Shown: positions 21,707-33,879, counted from the first letter of the stretch. The stretch: 64,000 bases of DNA from Blepharisma stoltei (GCA_914767885.1 CAJZBQ010000036.1:1302001-1366000); one strand, 5' to 3'. Numbers and translations: made by a program. Notes: generated by a model from the letters alone, not told the origin.

Positions 21707-22650
21707 TTACCTGTAAAACAGCTTTTTTATTTTTTCTAACTCCCCCCCCCTCCGTGAGTGAACAAAACATTAGAAAAATCGCTATTTTTTGCCAAAAAAC
21801 CCACCCTCCGTGAGTGAACAAAATTTTTTTAATACAAAAAATTTTTATGGAAAAAGATTTTGATATATAAATAATAATTAGCATAATGAAATCTAGAGCT
21901 AATTCTGTTTTAATTTTAAACGAATTGCTTTTTAAAACATAAATTTTACAAAAAAAATTAATATTTGCTTTCCAATTTTTGCAAATTAGTTTTTTTTAAA
22001 TTTCGAAAAAACATTTTTTATAAAATTTATATATAAATTTTTTTAAAAAACAAAAAATTAAACCCCCTCCGTGAGTGAACAAATTTTTTTGTTCACTCAC
22101 GGAGGGGGGGGAGTAAGAATTTTTGTAAAATCCCAGAGTCTATTAAAGGAGAAGGCTCTTCACCTTGAGGATTATTTACCCATGGGAAATTTTCTAGAAT
22201 TTTTGCTTCCATTTGGTCATTATAATTTTCTGATAAGCCAAGTTTTGCTTTTAATATATCTGGATGCCTCTCCATATACTGAGATGCAAGAAAAGCACAG
22301 CATCCTTGATATAATCTTTCGATACCTAAATAGTCTGAAGCTTCTAACAGCTTGCATAGGTCATGAGGTTTTAACTCCTTATAGAAAGCATATTCAAAAA
22401 AATCGATAATTCCCTTTAACCTTTTATTGGGAAGAGGCTTTGGGAGAGGGCTGGGAAGGGCATAGGAATAATGCTCACAGTACACTATAATGTTTTCAAC
22501 AGAGGTTTTTGATAGATGGGTTAATGGGATTTCGTCTGTTTGGTATTCAGTAATTAATTCAGATATAAGTGGGCTTAGCGTAGCAATTTGGTTACTGCAA
22601 TGGACTGATCTGCCTTTTCTAACTAAAATAGTTATAAGATCTTTTGTCAT
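21707..22650 (-). CDS. SKP1-like (BTB/POZ-fold) ubiquitin-ligase adaptor
   Basis: MTKDLITILVRKGRSVHCSN at 22650, then the SKP1 layout: POZ-like N-terminus with LSPLISELI, an acidic linker, FFEYAFYKELKPHDLCKLLE, ASDYLGIERLYQGCCAFLA, and a C-terminal helix ending ENFPWVNNPQ. SKP1 proteins bridge cullin to F-box proteins. The conserved C-terminal WCEE-like tail is replaced by PWVNNPQGE, so substrate partners may differ. A MITE sits eleven codons before the stop; removal gives LQKFL-EKIKKLFYR and TAA at 21707-21709. Confidence 0.72.
21737..22113. mobile_element. 377-bp MITE acting as an IES in the SKP1-like gene
   Basis: Same family as 11304-11695: TAACTCCCCCCC...CTCCGTGAGTGAAC inverted ends, TA at 21737-21738 and 22114-22115. 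Removal puts the last eleven codons and stop in frame. Confidence 0.85.
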
Positions 22651-22947
22651 TTATATATGTTTTCGTGAACAGTTTTTAATAGATAAGGCTTTGAAAGAAA
22701 TCGTAATTTAATAAATTTTTTCTAATGTATTTGATTATGCATAAAGCCTTTTGCTTACTAAAACCACGAAAGACGTTATCATGGCCTTTCCTTATATACA
22801 ATATCATCTCTGGGCGTCTTACTAGCTGGCTATTTTTCAAATGACTACCATATTAAAAAAGACCTTATCTCAACAACTTAATGCATTTTTTGAATATTTT
22901 TATCAAAAATTTTTCTTGATTGTAACTCAAAGATATATAAGGTAAAA

Positions 22948-23911
22948 ATGGATGAGGAGGATAAGCAGAAAGAAGAAATTAAGCAGCATTACAATGAAAT
23001 CGCTGATTGATACGAAGAATATGCTGACTTATTAACAGCTTCTGTTTATCATTCATTCTTACCTACGCTTCATTTAGAAAGTTCCAGTAAAATTATAGAG
23101 GTTGCATGTGGAACTGGCTTAGGTCTATCATTACTTATGAGTCATATACTACCAGAAGCAGAAATTTATGCAAGTGACTTAAGCCCTGCAATGCTTGCTA
23201 ACTTCCACTCTTTCAATTGGAACCAAAATCCTGTTCCAATTTAAAGGGGAATTAAAATAATTGACTTTTTTGGTTGATTTAGACCCTAACTGATTTTATA
23301 AAAATTATTACTGAAAATGACCTGTATTTTGTTCCAATATAAAGCAGGAGATTAAGGCTCAAAAAAGGAATTTACCAAAACTTAATTTAATAGAAGCCGC
23401 AAATGATGCTTTACCTTACGAGGATAATTTTTTTGATAGATATATTGCAAACTTTTCCCTTCAGTTGGTCCCAGATGCGAGCTCAATGCTGAGAGAGTCA
23501 TATAGAGTTTTGGCTGAAAATGGAATTTCTGTATTTTCTGTATGGGGAAGAAGAGAAATTTGTAACTGCCTGAATATTATAGATGAAGCAGTTTTTGAAG
23601 TCCTGGGAGAGGAAGATAATAAGAAAAGATCCCCATTTTATCTAAATGATCAAGAATTACTTAAAAAGCTGATCAAAGAAGCTGGGTATAGAAAAGTGTA
23701 TACATATTATACATCAACTCCTTATGGGCCAACAGGATCCGAGGAGACTATGAAATTTTACGAAGTCAATCCTAACCTGTGGGAATATAAAAAGAAGTCT
23801 GAAGAAATATATTTAAATATATTGAGCAAAATAAGAGAAAAAGTAGCACTTTTAGTTGAAAAAGAAGAAATTATCATGTTTGATGCTTTGATCATTATCG
23901 CATATAAATAG
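22948..23911 (+). CDS. Class I SAM-dependent methyltransferase (Methyltransf_11-like)
   Basis: ATG at 22948. IADWYEEYADLL (Trp from TGA) precedes motif I, IIEVACGTGLGLSLL, which binds the methionine part of SAM. Motif II, IYASDLSPAMLAKA, is completed only when the IES is removed, followed by NLIEAANDALPYEDNFFD (motif III) and the LQLVPDASSMLRESYRVLAE helix. The family methylates small molecules or quinones; the substrate cannot be told. About 260 aa after IES removal, normal for the family. Stop at 23909. Confidence 0.85.
23199..23352. other. IES, 154 bp, with imperfect inverted-repeat ends
   Basis: TA 23199-23200 to TA 23353-23354 fuses DLSPAMLA to KAQKRNLPKLNLIEA, the expected methyltransferase sequence. 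Ends are inverted: left TTCAATTGGAACCAAAAT, right complement TTTATATTGGAACAAAAT. A short MITE of the TTGGAAC type. Confidence 0.85.
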
Positions 23912-24040
23912 ATTAAGTCTTCAGGCAGCATTTAATAATAAAGACTTATTTTTCTATTTAAATCATGGATTTATTCATATCAAATGCAGATCTAAATTAA
24001 ACCAGTAATCATATATGCTACTTTGCATTATTTTAACACC

Positions 24041-25558
24041 TTAATCCTCAATCTTCTGCCTCTTCATACTTCCTCCTCTCGAAACCCAATATTTTCCTAT
24101 ATCTTTGCACCAGATAATATCATATTTTTTATTCCACTCAGTCCTTATACTATTTTCCCCATAATAATCATTTATTTTGTCTTCAAATTTTTTGACTATC
24201 ATCTGCAGCACCTCTTCATTAATTCCGAGCTCATTGGCAGCTGCCTCAAGTTTTTCACATATATAATAAGTCTCCAGCGCATTCAAAATTTCAATAGGAT
24301 TCATTACTTTAAGGTCATAAACCGTATCCAGCTGCTTTCTCTCACACCTATCCAGCCAATAATTTATTTGTTTTTTTGTGATCCCATGCAATTTTGCTAT
24401 TTTTTCTTTTCTTTTTTGGGTCGCGTACTCATATATACAAATTGACCAAGAATAGCCCACTATGGAGCCATTCTTGGTCTGCCAGAAAAAAATTTTGACA
24501 AAAGATCCTAATCTGCCATTACCACTGAGTTTTGGTGTTTCCAAATTTTGTGGGCAAGCCAAATGCAATAAAAAAAATTGTTCTTTTGCGATGATGCATT
24601 TGGCTTGTCAAAAAAATTTGGAAACACCAAACGATCCTAATCTGCCATTACCACTGAGTTTTGATGTTGCCAAATTTTTTTGGCAAGCCAAATGCATCAT
24701 CGCAAAAGAACAATTTTTTTATTGCATTTGGCTTGCCCAAAAAATTTGGAAACACCAAAACTCAGTGGTAATGGCAGATTAGGATCTTTTGTCAAAATTT
24801 TTTCTGGCAGACCAAGAATGGCTCCTTAGTGGGCTATTCTTGGTCAATTAGTATAGGATTTGCTTTATATCTTTTTTCATAAAAAATAATTTTTTCCTGT
24901 TAATTTCTCCCATAATTTCACTTAAATGTCGCGCTTCTATATTTAAAGTTTTCCTTATTTCTTCATCACATATTCCTTGAGCCCTCATTTCAATAATTTG
25001 CTGCTTTAGCTCATCAGCTTTTGCATAAAATGCAGGAGACCTTTCCCAGCCTCCCCAAGAATGTATATAGCCTCCATTTCTTATGTCAAAAAGTGACTGA
25101 ATGACCCTTATATTGACTCCATGATTGTAAAGTCTGGAAACTCTTTGTTTTAATTCTTCAATATCGTGGAGGTCTGATATTGGATTTTCATAGGATTTTT
25201 GCTTTGTGCTATATTTAACATAAAGATTTCGTTTTAGCTCGTATCTTTCGGATCTCATAAGGTTCAATTTTTTAGAGCGAGGGGAGAACTCTCTGTTGGT
25301 GGCGTTTCGGTAGCGGCTGGTATCGTTGATAAGAATAAGGGATTTAGGGGGAATAGAAAGAAGCTCAGAGGCACGGTCTAGACCGACTTTGTCGATGACG
25401 TCGTAGATGGAGACTCGAAGTTCTTCAAAAAAGGCAAGACTTTCGAAGCTCACGAGGGTTCTAAAGGCTCGGACTTCGTCTTGTGGGGTTTTGGTGTAAT
25501 GTGCTACTATTTCATCTCCTAGGAACATTGCACAGAGTCCGATATATTTTGGTTCCAT
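24041..25558 (-). CDS. Protein with repeated helix-turn-helix-like segments
   Basis: MEPKYIGLCAMFLGDEIVAH at 25558, and after a palindromic IES it ends SMKRQKIED. Three segments look like short tri-helical units: GICDEEIRKTLNIEARHLSE, REKIAKLHGITKKQINYWLDR-like residues after the join, and AANELGINEEVLQMIVKKF. This spacing (acidic helix, turn, L-G-I/N-I, recognition-like helix) suggests DNA or protein binding, but no known family is recognised. GYIHSWGGWERSP is another distinctive stretch. About 365 aa after IES removal. Confidence 0.6.
24434..24853. other. Palindromic IES, about 420 bp
   Basis: Minus-strand fusion gives KKDIKQIL-YEYATQKRKEKIAK in frame. The insert is a long hairpin: both arms start TTGACCAAGAATAGCCCACT and share GATCCTAATCTGCCATTACC. 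The GATCCTAATCTGCC block is repeated a third time in the loop. Confidence 0.8.
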
Positions 25559-25560
25559 AA

Positions 25561-25976
25561 ATAATTATGGGGCTTTTGATAATTTGGAATTTTTGATAAT
25601 CAATTAATCTTTTTTACTTTGAGGAAAACTAAAGAAAATCAATTTTTTTAAATTTTTGCCAGATTTAATTTTTCGCATCATAACCTGTTTTCTTAATTTT
25701 TGATATGAAAAATCATTTCACGATCATTTTTGATAAAAAATCAACCCTAATCTCTGTGCTTTTATTTGCTACGCTCTATCTAGAGTATATCATCAAATCA
25801 ATTTCACATATAAAAATTCTAAAATTATTCCTTTCGGTTTCCTAGAATCCAAGCCTTCAAGATCTCACTTTAAAAATGTTCCTAGTCTCTCTAGTGTCCT
25901 ATAAGAAGTTCGATAGCTTTTTCATAGATATCTTTTCTCATCTTGAAACAACTTTATTTAATATAACAATTTTTCA
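25561..25976. other. Intergenic between divergent genes
   Basis: AT-rich spacer between two divergently transcribed genes, so it should hold both promoters. No clear motif beyond AT richness. Confidence 0.5.
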
Positions 25977-27479
25977 ATGACGAATTTTATTTCAAAAGAC
26001 CTAATTGGGACTTTTTTCCCTGATCCTCAAATGCGGCAACTCTACGCATCTGCCCAAGTTATCCATACCTTAATAGCGAAAGAGACAATTTTTCATTTAA
26101 TAGCTTATATCTCCAATTATCTCAAAACTCAAGGCACATTGCAAAGCTTAAAAGTCGGCATAATCGGCCTAGGCCATATAGGCACGTCAATTCTTGAAGA
26201 AATCCTGCATCTGCAAATCTTATCCCCAGAACAAGTTTTGGTATCAACGCGAACCCCTGATAAACATCGAAAATTCATAGAGCAAGGGCTAAGAGTTATA
26301 TGAGATAACGAGCAGGTCGCTAAAGAATGCGATTTTATTATTTTAGCCTGCTTACCTCACCAAATAGATTCAGTTTGCTCGTCAATTCGCAGCATTTTGT
26401 CTAACAAAAACAAAGGGATTTTTACGTTTACGGAAGAAGAAAAAAATCCTTCAACGATGATTTTTTCTATTCTTGCTGCAACACCTATAGCGAAGGTAAA
26501 GCAGCTTACAGACAATTATCCCTTTATTTTGAGGTCGTATATTGATGTGGATTTAATAAATAAAATAATTGCAAGCTTCCCTGACTCCCCTATTTAATAA
26601 TGAACAAACAGTCATTTTGTTTCATTAAATTTTTTCCTTACTCCCCGTCCTTTATATTGGAAAAAATGTAGACAGAATTTTCATTTTTGGGGTGTTTTAA
26701 ATAGGAAGATTTCATAGATGAAAATCCTAATTTTTTATAAATTAGTTTTGACCTAATTTAATGGAAAAAGTACAAGTAGTTATTTAAACAATTATCAAAC
26801 TGAATTGATTATTTTTTAATTAAATCTTCATTAAAATAAATTAAAATCCAAAAATATTTTTTTCAATTTATAATTTTTAAAACTTTTATAAAATTGCGAT
26901 ATAGAAAATTTAATATAAATTTTTTTTAAAAAAAATTAGTCACTATTTTAAATTGGACACGATTTTTTGCTTCAACTTAAAGGGGGAGTTAATTGATTTT
27001 AACTGCAATTGCAAAAGCTTATAATATCCAAGTACTTGTATTAATTTATGTATATTTTAGCCTGCTTCCTCTTCCTTTAAAAAAAATTCTTTTAAAATCC
27101 AAATTATTTTATAAATTTTTTAAAATATATAAAAAATTTATAATTTATATCATATTAAATGGGAATGTTTCATAAAAATTAAAATTAAAAAAAATAAATC
27201 AATTAATAGTGAAAAAAAAAACCTATGGCTATTAAAGGGGGAAGTGAAGAAATTTCACCCTTAAGTATTTGTATTGAAAATTTACCATCACACTTTGCGA
27301 GAACTGCTAATGATGTCAGGACCTTTTTCGAGGTTTTTAATGCAGTGTTTTATGGAGCTCAAGACATAAGGGATGAAATTATTGAATTTTTTTGTGGGGC
27401 TGTTACTGAAGAAGGAGAATATGTGTCAGCGTTTAATAATAGATTTAAAGAGATAATGAAAGAATTTGGTTCCATTTAA
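25977..27479 (+). CDS. NOXRED1/P5C-reductase-like NAD(P)-binding oxidoreductase
   Basis: MTNFISKDLIGTFFPDPQMR start. The Rossmann motif VGIIGLGHIGTSI lies near residue 62, then VLVSTRTPDK, a Trp from TGA (VIWDNEQVAKECDFIILACL) and a C-terminal helical part GGSEEISPLSICIENLPSHF. The order matches NOXRED1 (NADP-dependent oxidoreductase domain protein 1), a relative of pyrroline-5-carboxylate reductase. Substrate unknown. Two inserts split the C-terminal half; the first join is uncertain, so the gene could instead end at the TAA at 26595. Confidence 0.65.
26595..27019. other. Probable IES, about 425 bp, containing a TTGGAAC-type inverted-repeat element
   Basis: Fusion TA 26595-26596 to TA 27020-27021 gives SFPDSPI-YNIQVLVLIYVYF in frame. 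Inside, TACTCCCCGTCCTTTATATTGG near 26639 and TTAAAGGGGGAGTTA near 26977 are inverted ends of an element that does not itself reach the exon edges. Boundaries tentative. Confidence 0.4.
27058..27223. other. IES, 166 bp, TA-bounded
   Basis: Fusion TA 27058-27059 to TA 27224-27225 gives LVLIYVYF-MAIKGGSEEIS in frame. Confidence 0.5.
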
Positions 27480-29483
27480 GATAAGAAAGAATTTGGTTTC
27501 ATTCAGATAAGTCTGCTAATTTAGAAAATTTCCATTTTTTAAGTTAATTAAATATGACTTATTTACCCGTAATTTTATATTTACTGACTGTGTACAATAA
27601 AATATACATAAATGGTGGCATGGACAACCGTCGGGATCCTTGCCTAATTATGTAGTCAGCTCTGTGCTTTTATGAATAGTTCTAGATCGTAATGTATATC
27701 TGTTTAGTTTAAGTCTAACGGAATATTTTTGGATTTCTTGGAGCTTAAGCTAGAGAAGTCACAGGCACTGAAGCTAGTTAGGGTGCCGAGCTTTATCTAG
27801 AACCTTAGTATAATTAGCAGCCATCAAGTCCCTAAACTAAACTCTCCAAAATCCCGAAGTAGCATTAGTAACCAGGTAGGGCAGAAAGTCGAATGAGAGC
27901 CTCTCTGGCACAAAATTTTAGCAGAGACCGAGACTTTGGATAAAGTTATATTAAGGCACCTACTGTGTACAGGGCATACCAATCGCCTTTATAAAATTAT
28001 GTTTTTATTGGAATTATATAATTGCAGCCTAAAAAACTTTTAGTGAAATTAAATATTATCAAAACTTCAAAGAATTCAAATTTTTATATAAGTTGATTTA
28101 ACGCTTTTGATTTAAGTTAAATAAAAAGTTTATAAAAGCTAAGAGGAGTCTGGGATTATTATCAATATTTTTAAATATAATTTACTTATAAGAAAGTCTC
28201 TAACATTAGCTAACTTGACATTTTAAGTTAATTTTCAAATAAAAATAATTAAAAATTTTGTAAATTCTAAATTAGCTTATTGACTCTGGATAACCAGCTA
28301 AAATTTAAAAATAATATAGATAAAATAATGATCCTTATTTTCATGCTGAAATCTTCTGTTTTTCCTAACTAATTTCCGACCTTTTAGCTCATAAAAAATT
28401 TTATTGCTTTATATCTTCCCACTTATTCATCAATAATTAAAAGTCTTGAGAGAATCTTGACAAAGACATCACTAATCGACCTCCCATAATAGACATTACT
28501 CATAAATCTCGAAAAAGTCTATATTGAGGCCGTTGGAGAAAAAATGATGGATGAATAAACTCCACACAATTAAACTATGGAATAATTAATTTTTGTCCAT
28601 AAAATTAACCTCAAGCTAACTCCTCCAAGCCACAAAAAATTCCAGCGCTTACATGAATTAATATCGGGACCCAGAGAAATGTCTTTAGATGGAAAAGAGC
28701 ACTTCTTAGAAATTTATTGGGACTTATGAAAAGTAGCTGTTTAATTAGGAAAAATTAAGAGTTTGGGAAAAAGTTTTAAGTTTTGTTTAAGTTTATGATA
28801 ACTCTTTAAGTCCTGTACGCTTAGACCACAGCTCTGAATAACATACGTAAGGCTTAAACGTCAAACTTTTATTGTCCCAAGTCCCTTAGGACCTCTCTAA
28901 TCTATATCAGACACAGTGTAGATCCATTATCTAGAGCTGAGAGTTTCAAGAAGTCGTGAACTTCTCAGATGTGTAGGACCTGACCCTACCCCTAGCTGAC
29001 ACTTTTAATTGTGAAAAGTTTTAAATAAAGTTTGACAAGAATTAAATCCTAACATTCAAGAAATGAAACGAAGGAATTTGTTACATAGAAATTGATTTTA
29101 GAGCTTTGGCAAAAGAATAGCCAAAAGTGCTATCTTTATGCTCAGAGGTGCACCTAAGGGGAGTCCGATAATCCTACTTTCTTTTTTCCAAGTTGAAATA
29201 GTCAGCTTCTATCAAACCGCTTCATTTCTTTAAAAGCGTCTTATGTATTTATTTCATAATATTCTCGAAATGGATGCCTGGCCGAGCAATAAGTTGTGCT
29301 GTTACTAAGTTAGATTTATTGAATTAACAAAGGTGAGCTATAGAATCCACTTGCTTTTTGAATTCTTTCATTCTCCAACTGTTGATTCCTTTTAGTTAAG
29401 TTTTTTCTTAAAGGGGTTACATCCCACATTTCCAGAAAGCAGTTCGAACCTATGTTTATTTAGAAATTATTTTATAAACTTAC
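27480..29483. other. Gene-poor AT-rich stretch
   Basis: No coding frame seen even with TGA as Trp. Contains a GC-richer island (27597-27961) and another at about 28800-29000 (GTAGGACCTGACCCTACC region). Possibly germline-limited DNA. Confidence 0.5.
27587..27971. mobile_element. Possible insertion: 365-bp GC-richer block flanked by 10-bp direct repeats
   Basis: ACTGTGTACA occurs at 27587-27596 and again at 27962-27971, bounding a block clearly richer in GC than its surroundings. Looks like target-site duplication around a non-coding insert. No terminal inverted repeat or ORF. Confidence 0.4.
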
Positions 29484-29846
29484 TTAGTTGATTGTACTTA
29501 GAGTTGGTAAGTCTTTTTCCTCTTCTTTTTTGCACTTCCAATCAAAGGCCTTTCTCCCATAGTTATGATAACACAAATTGCACATCCCTCTTGCGTAATG
29601 CTTTTTCGTTATGTGAGGGCATGCAGTGACCCGTTGCTTCTTGTGGACTCGTTTCTTGGACTTTTTGGCTGCTGGCTTGATTTCATTTTGAATCAATAAT
29701 CGACTACTATCTTCTTCCATTAAACCGTGAATAAGAGGAAGAACTTTTGGCGATGAGTATTGGCTCTCAGTTGTAACATTGTTTAGCAGGGAAAACATTC
29801 CTGAAAAAATGTTGAAGTTTGCGTTCTTAGAATTTTCTCCGGGCAT
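29484..29846 (-). CDS. Small Cys/His (zinc-binding) protein, paralogue 1, 120 aa
   Basis: Intact frame. N-terminal MFSLLN-like segment and basic KKSKKRVHKKQR, then the hallmark CPHITKKHYARGMCNLCYHN and YGRKAFDWKC. C..H.....H....C..C spacing suggests zinc binding. Lacks the second Cys/His unit found in the two 136-aa paralogues. The FSxMFSL(L/I)N segment is shared by all three. Function unknown; regulator or RNA/DNA binder is a guess. Confidence 0.75.
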   Translation of the reverse strand: MPGENSKNANFNIFSGMFSLLNNVTTESQYSSPKVLPLIHGLMEEDSSRLLIQNEIKPAAKKSKKRVHKKQRVTACPHITKKHYARGMCNLCYHNYGRKAFDWKCKKEEEKDLPTLSTIN

Positions 29847-32800
29847 TTACTTAATTATTTGCCTTTGGTAGAGCATAAATGGAAATCGCAAATTCTCCCA
29901 ATGGCGTTCTTACTGAACGGAAGAAAATGAAGAAATTTGGCAAGAGAGCTTCGATTCAAATATATCTAGGTAGAGAAATAATTCCTTCCCTTGAATTTAT
30001 CACATGGAATTTTTTAAATAGCCAATTAATTAATTAAATTCTAAAAAGTCATATGAATTCAGATGCTATAAAAATTTTGAAAGTTTTTATTGAGTCAACA
30101 AAAAAATTTATAACGTCCAGGTCGAAGAAAAGTTTTGCATGCACTTAATAAAATGGCTATGAAGATCAGTAATTATGTAAAAACTAAATAAAATGGGTAA
30201 ATTAATTCAGTCATTTATCATTAATATTTTAAAATTCTTGTGAAACATTTTCAGGCATAGGTCTGTTGATTACACACATTAAAAAGTTTTAATTGTATGT
30301 TTTAAAAAAATTTGAATTATATAATAAAATACTTTTACAATCGCAGCTGCTTTTTAGGACCTTATCAAGCATTAAGGTAATAAAAATTTTGATAGTTCGA
30401 ATAAGCAGTGTCCTTTTCTTAGACTTTAATAAAATGGCAAACCATTTTCAAAAATGATTTATCAATATGATTTAAATTTTTATGTTCTGAATTTTAAATT
30501 CCTGTAAATTGATGCATGAGTTAAGCAGATGAAATCAATATCTTTGTAAAACTAATAAATCTAGTCTTATGAGTAATTTTTGAGAATGATTATTTTTTGT
30601 CAAATTAAGGAATTACAATTTTTTTATAATTTTAGTAAAAATTTCAAATACGAAATTCTTTCTAAATTTTAGATGTTTTTAGGATGGGCCTGGAATTCAA
30701 AGCTCCAGACTATCACTTGCATATGTGGATCTACAGTCCAGGGAGCGAGCTAGGGAGCTAAGCCAGTGGCCCTGACTAATGTCTCCACACAAAGGGTCAA
30801 AGATTGTTTGGGATAGAAAGCTAGTCCCAACCAGATGGAAGAGCGAGGGTAAAAAGAATAAACGAAGCCACCGTTCGACGAAAGGAAGATCTACGACTTT
30901 TTTGGCTTTTACAAGATGGATGCCAAGGCCTACAGCCATTAAAACAGTCAATTTCTAATTTAAAAATTTTTATTTCTTAGGATAAGGTCTCTAATATTAG
31001 ATTCACAAGGAAACAAATTTAATTCAGTAATATTTTAAGGAAATTCCTAATCTCAATTAGGCTGGCTTTATAGAGAACAATAATTTTTTTAAAAGAAAAT
31101 GGCTTCTTGGCCTTATATTTTTTGGTTAAATTTTATAATCAAATCCATTGCTTTGGATCAATAGCTCTCTTAAAGGAACGTACAGGTTTTTAAATTTAAA
31201 TTTACGATTATTTTTAATTTAAATTTTGAAAGAATTTACATTATATCTTAATTTTAATAAATTACTCATTTCATTTTAGAATTAAATTAGATTATCATAA
31301 GGCAAATAAATGATTTTGTCTATCAAAATAAATCAGAAAAATTTTTACCCCAGAGGGCACTTTGAGATCAGATTTTTTTCAATTCTCTTCTAATATAAAA
31401 GCTAAATTAAATTCAAACCATTATGCTGGCTATACCACTGGCCGTCACCCATCTTGGCTCCAAAAAGCTGCCCTTTTGGATATAGTGAATTCTATTAGAT
31501 GGCGCATTGCGCGCCATCTATAGGAAGGCGCTATATCCGACCTAAGCCATCTGTCCAAGGACGAATAGTTACTTGCGCAACCCATCACAGTCATCCACCG
31601 ATTCATCAGGAGCGCCACCTAGGAGTCCTATTTCCGTCAGCATGACCATTTTATTTCTTATATAAAAGCTAAGAAATCCATGAAGCTTCTATTAAAAACA
31701 AAAGAAGCTATAATAATTATCCAAGTTACATTTTTCTTTCAAAATCCCTTTTAGCTATATTTATTTCACTTTTGAAGATCAAAGATTTCATGGTTAAAAT
31801 TATTTTTATAGGCACAAGATTCATGGTTTTGGTATTTGGAAATGTCAGACTTTTTAAAAGCATGCAATATATTTATGAATTCCCCCATTCCTTAATCCAA
31901 TTTTATAAGGGTATATGAAAGCAATAGAGCTAGAAGAAAAACTTTGAAGATGTAATTATCAAGGCTATAAAAGCATTTTTTTATAATATTTGGGCTAGCA
32001 TCCTAATTTTATTGGAAAGATCAAGCTCATCTGGGTTAAAAGCCCAAATTTTTTTAAAATAACAATATTTTTAAAGAAAAGTGAATTCAACCAGCTCAAG
32101 AGGTCCAGATACATTTTTGACTGAAAATCGGTATTTTTATCAATTATCCTATAATTTTTGAAAGAAATAGCATAACTTCTATGGTGACCAAAAGAATAGA
32201 AAAAAATTATATCGATGAAAATTTTTAAAATTGCTTGTAATGCAATTTTAATGTATGGATTCATAAATGCACAAGCTTTTTTAGCTATTTAGTATAAAAC
32301 TAAATATTTGCCAGACCAATCCCATAAAATGAAAAAAATTATCCCAAGCAAAAATCAAATTTTTATTTTCCCAATTTCACAGTCTTAACTCCCTAAAGTT
32401 TTATATTAAAAATTTGCTTTTCTAAAAATTTCAATTTGGATAGTAAAAACTAATTTAATTTATATGTCTAATATGAAAGCTGCATAAATTTTATAGAATT
32501 AGCTAAAGATTTTATTTTAATGATTATAAATTATATATCAAAAATATAATTGCATAACATTTTTGCTCATCGCTTACGGAGGTGGAGAGCAAGCAAAAAA
32601 CGATAGCTATTTATCAAATACAAGTAACCGCAAGGATTTTCTGGCTTTTAAATAAAATTAAGCTATTCAGATTTTTCAAGGTTATTGATTACAAATCTAA
32701 TTATATAAGTTGTTTTAATTTCCTCGAAATAAATTCAAATTCGAATTTTATTGATCATTTTTAAGCTTTTTTAAGCTTTTTTAGGCCATCTAATACTTCT

Positions 32801-33468
32801 ATTATTTTAGGAAAAACATAATCATCCAACTCATCCAGGTATCCTAGAAGTACTATAAATTAAACTATGATGCTATTATAAATCATGATATTTTTCTTAT
32901 ATCCATTTAATAATGACCAAAACCTATAGATTTTTTAAAAAAAGTTTTACTTTCCGCTATCTTATTTTATATCTGAATAAAAGCGACAAAAAAGTTGATT
33001 TAATTGATAAGAAAAGCTAGTTATTTTCTTAATTTTTAATATCTATCAACAAATTTAACTTTGAAATCAGTTCAAGCTTATGAGAGTCTATTAATCGGAC
33101 ATTCTGAACTCAGAAATAAAAGATAATATTAGGATTTGCTTAATGCCATATTTTTGACTAATCTTGATATTTTATAATTTATTTCTAAATTTCTATATAA
33201 AAATAAAACTGATCCTTGGAACAATTTTAAAAACTTATTAAATGAGAATATTTAATGCTCCATCCTACTTTTTAAATTTTCGTATTAAAATACCTTAATT
33301 GCTATCCTTAATTTGTGGACTCCATTAATTTTTTGTCATTATATTATCAATTTAATCTGTAAATTAGAATTTTAACCTTAGAATGTATGCATTTCCTTTA
33401 ATTGGTTATATACGATTACTTATTCCATTTTTTTCTAATCATAATTCTACTCTAATTTATATAGATAA
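29847..33468. other. Gene-poor AT-rich stretch with two GC-richer islands
   Basis: No supported gene. Islands at about 30680-30950 and 31410-31640 have much higher GC than the roughly 25-30% around them. At 32560-32595 a decayed CGCTTACGGAGGTGGAGAG resembles a MITE end. Confidence 0.5.
31492..31525. repeat. Short GC-rich hairpin in an island
   Basis: AGATGGCGC and GCGCCATCT arms around a few bases, inside a GC-rich block (31410-31640) of unknown origin. It could be a structured RNA or part of a retroelement. Confidence 0.4.
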
Positions 33469-33879
33469 CTAATTTAAGATTATTTTTATCTTTGTAGTCG
33501 TTTCTGCATGCTGCTTATTGTAGCAAAGCTCGCACATTCCTTTTGCATAAAGCTTTCTATCTGTGTGCTCACATAGTCAGGCATAGGTGTCTCTTCCATA
33601 TCGATGGTAGCAAGAATTGCACATCCCTCTAGCGTAGTGTTTTTTATTTATGTGCTGGCAAGCTGTAATTCTTTGAGTCTTTTTTCGACGCTTCTTAATT
33701 TTCAAAACTGGGATATGAGTTAAGGTAGAGGCTTCTTCAGGAATTTCATCGAAGAGGTTAGTGATGGGAGGAAGGCTCAATGATGTTGGAGGATTGTTTG
33801 AGGAAGATTTGGGGTTTATAAGTGAAAACATAGATGAAAAGACGGTTAGATGGACTGTTGTCGAACAATCAGACTGCAT
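33469..33879 (-). CDS. Small Cys/His (zinc-binding) protein, paralogue 2, 136 aa
   Basis: ATG at 33879 and TAG at 33469-33471; a TGA at 33577-33579 is read through as Trp (DTYAWLCEH). Two Cys/His units: CQHINKKHYARGMCNSCYHR and CEHTDRKLYAKGMCELCYNK. Length is exactly that of paralogue 3, where the same column is TGG. If TGA were a stop, the protein would lose its whole second unit. Confidence 0.85.

Noticed and set aside
22071-22711. Plus-strand frames opposite the SKP1-like gene
   Set aside because: Antisense to a well-supported minus-strand gene and partly MITE sequence.
29430-29460. Possible tRNA B box (GGTTCGAA on the minus strand)
   Set aside because: No matching A box or acceptor stem at the right distance.
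31410-31460. A-box-like GGCCAGTGGTATAGCC on the minus strand as a tRNA or SINE head
   Set aside because: The candidate B box is too close and degenerate; no cloverleaf can be drawn.
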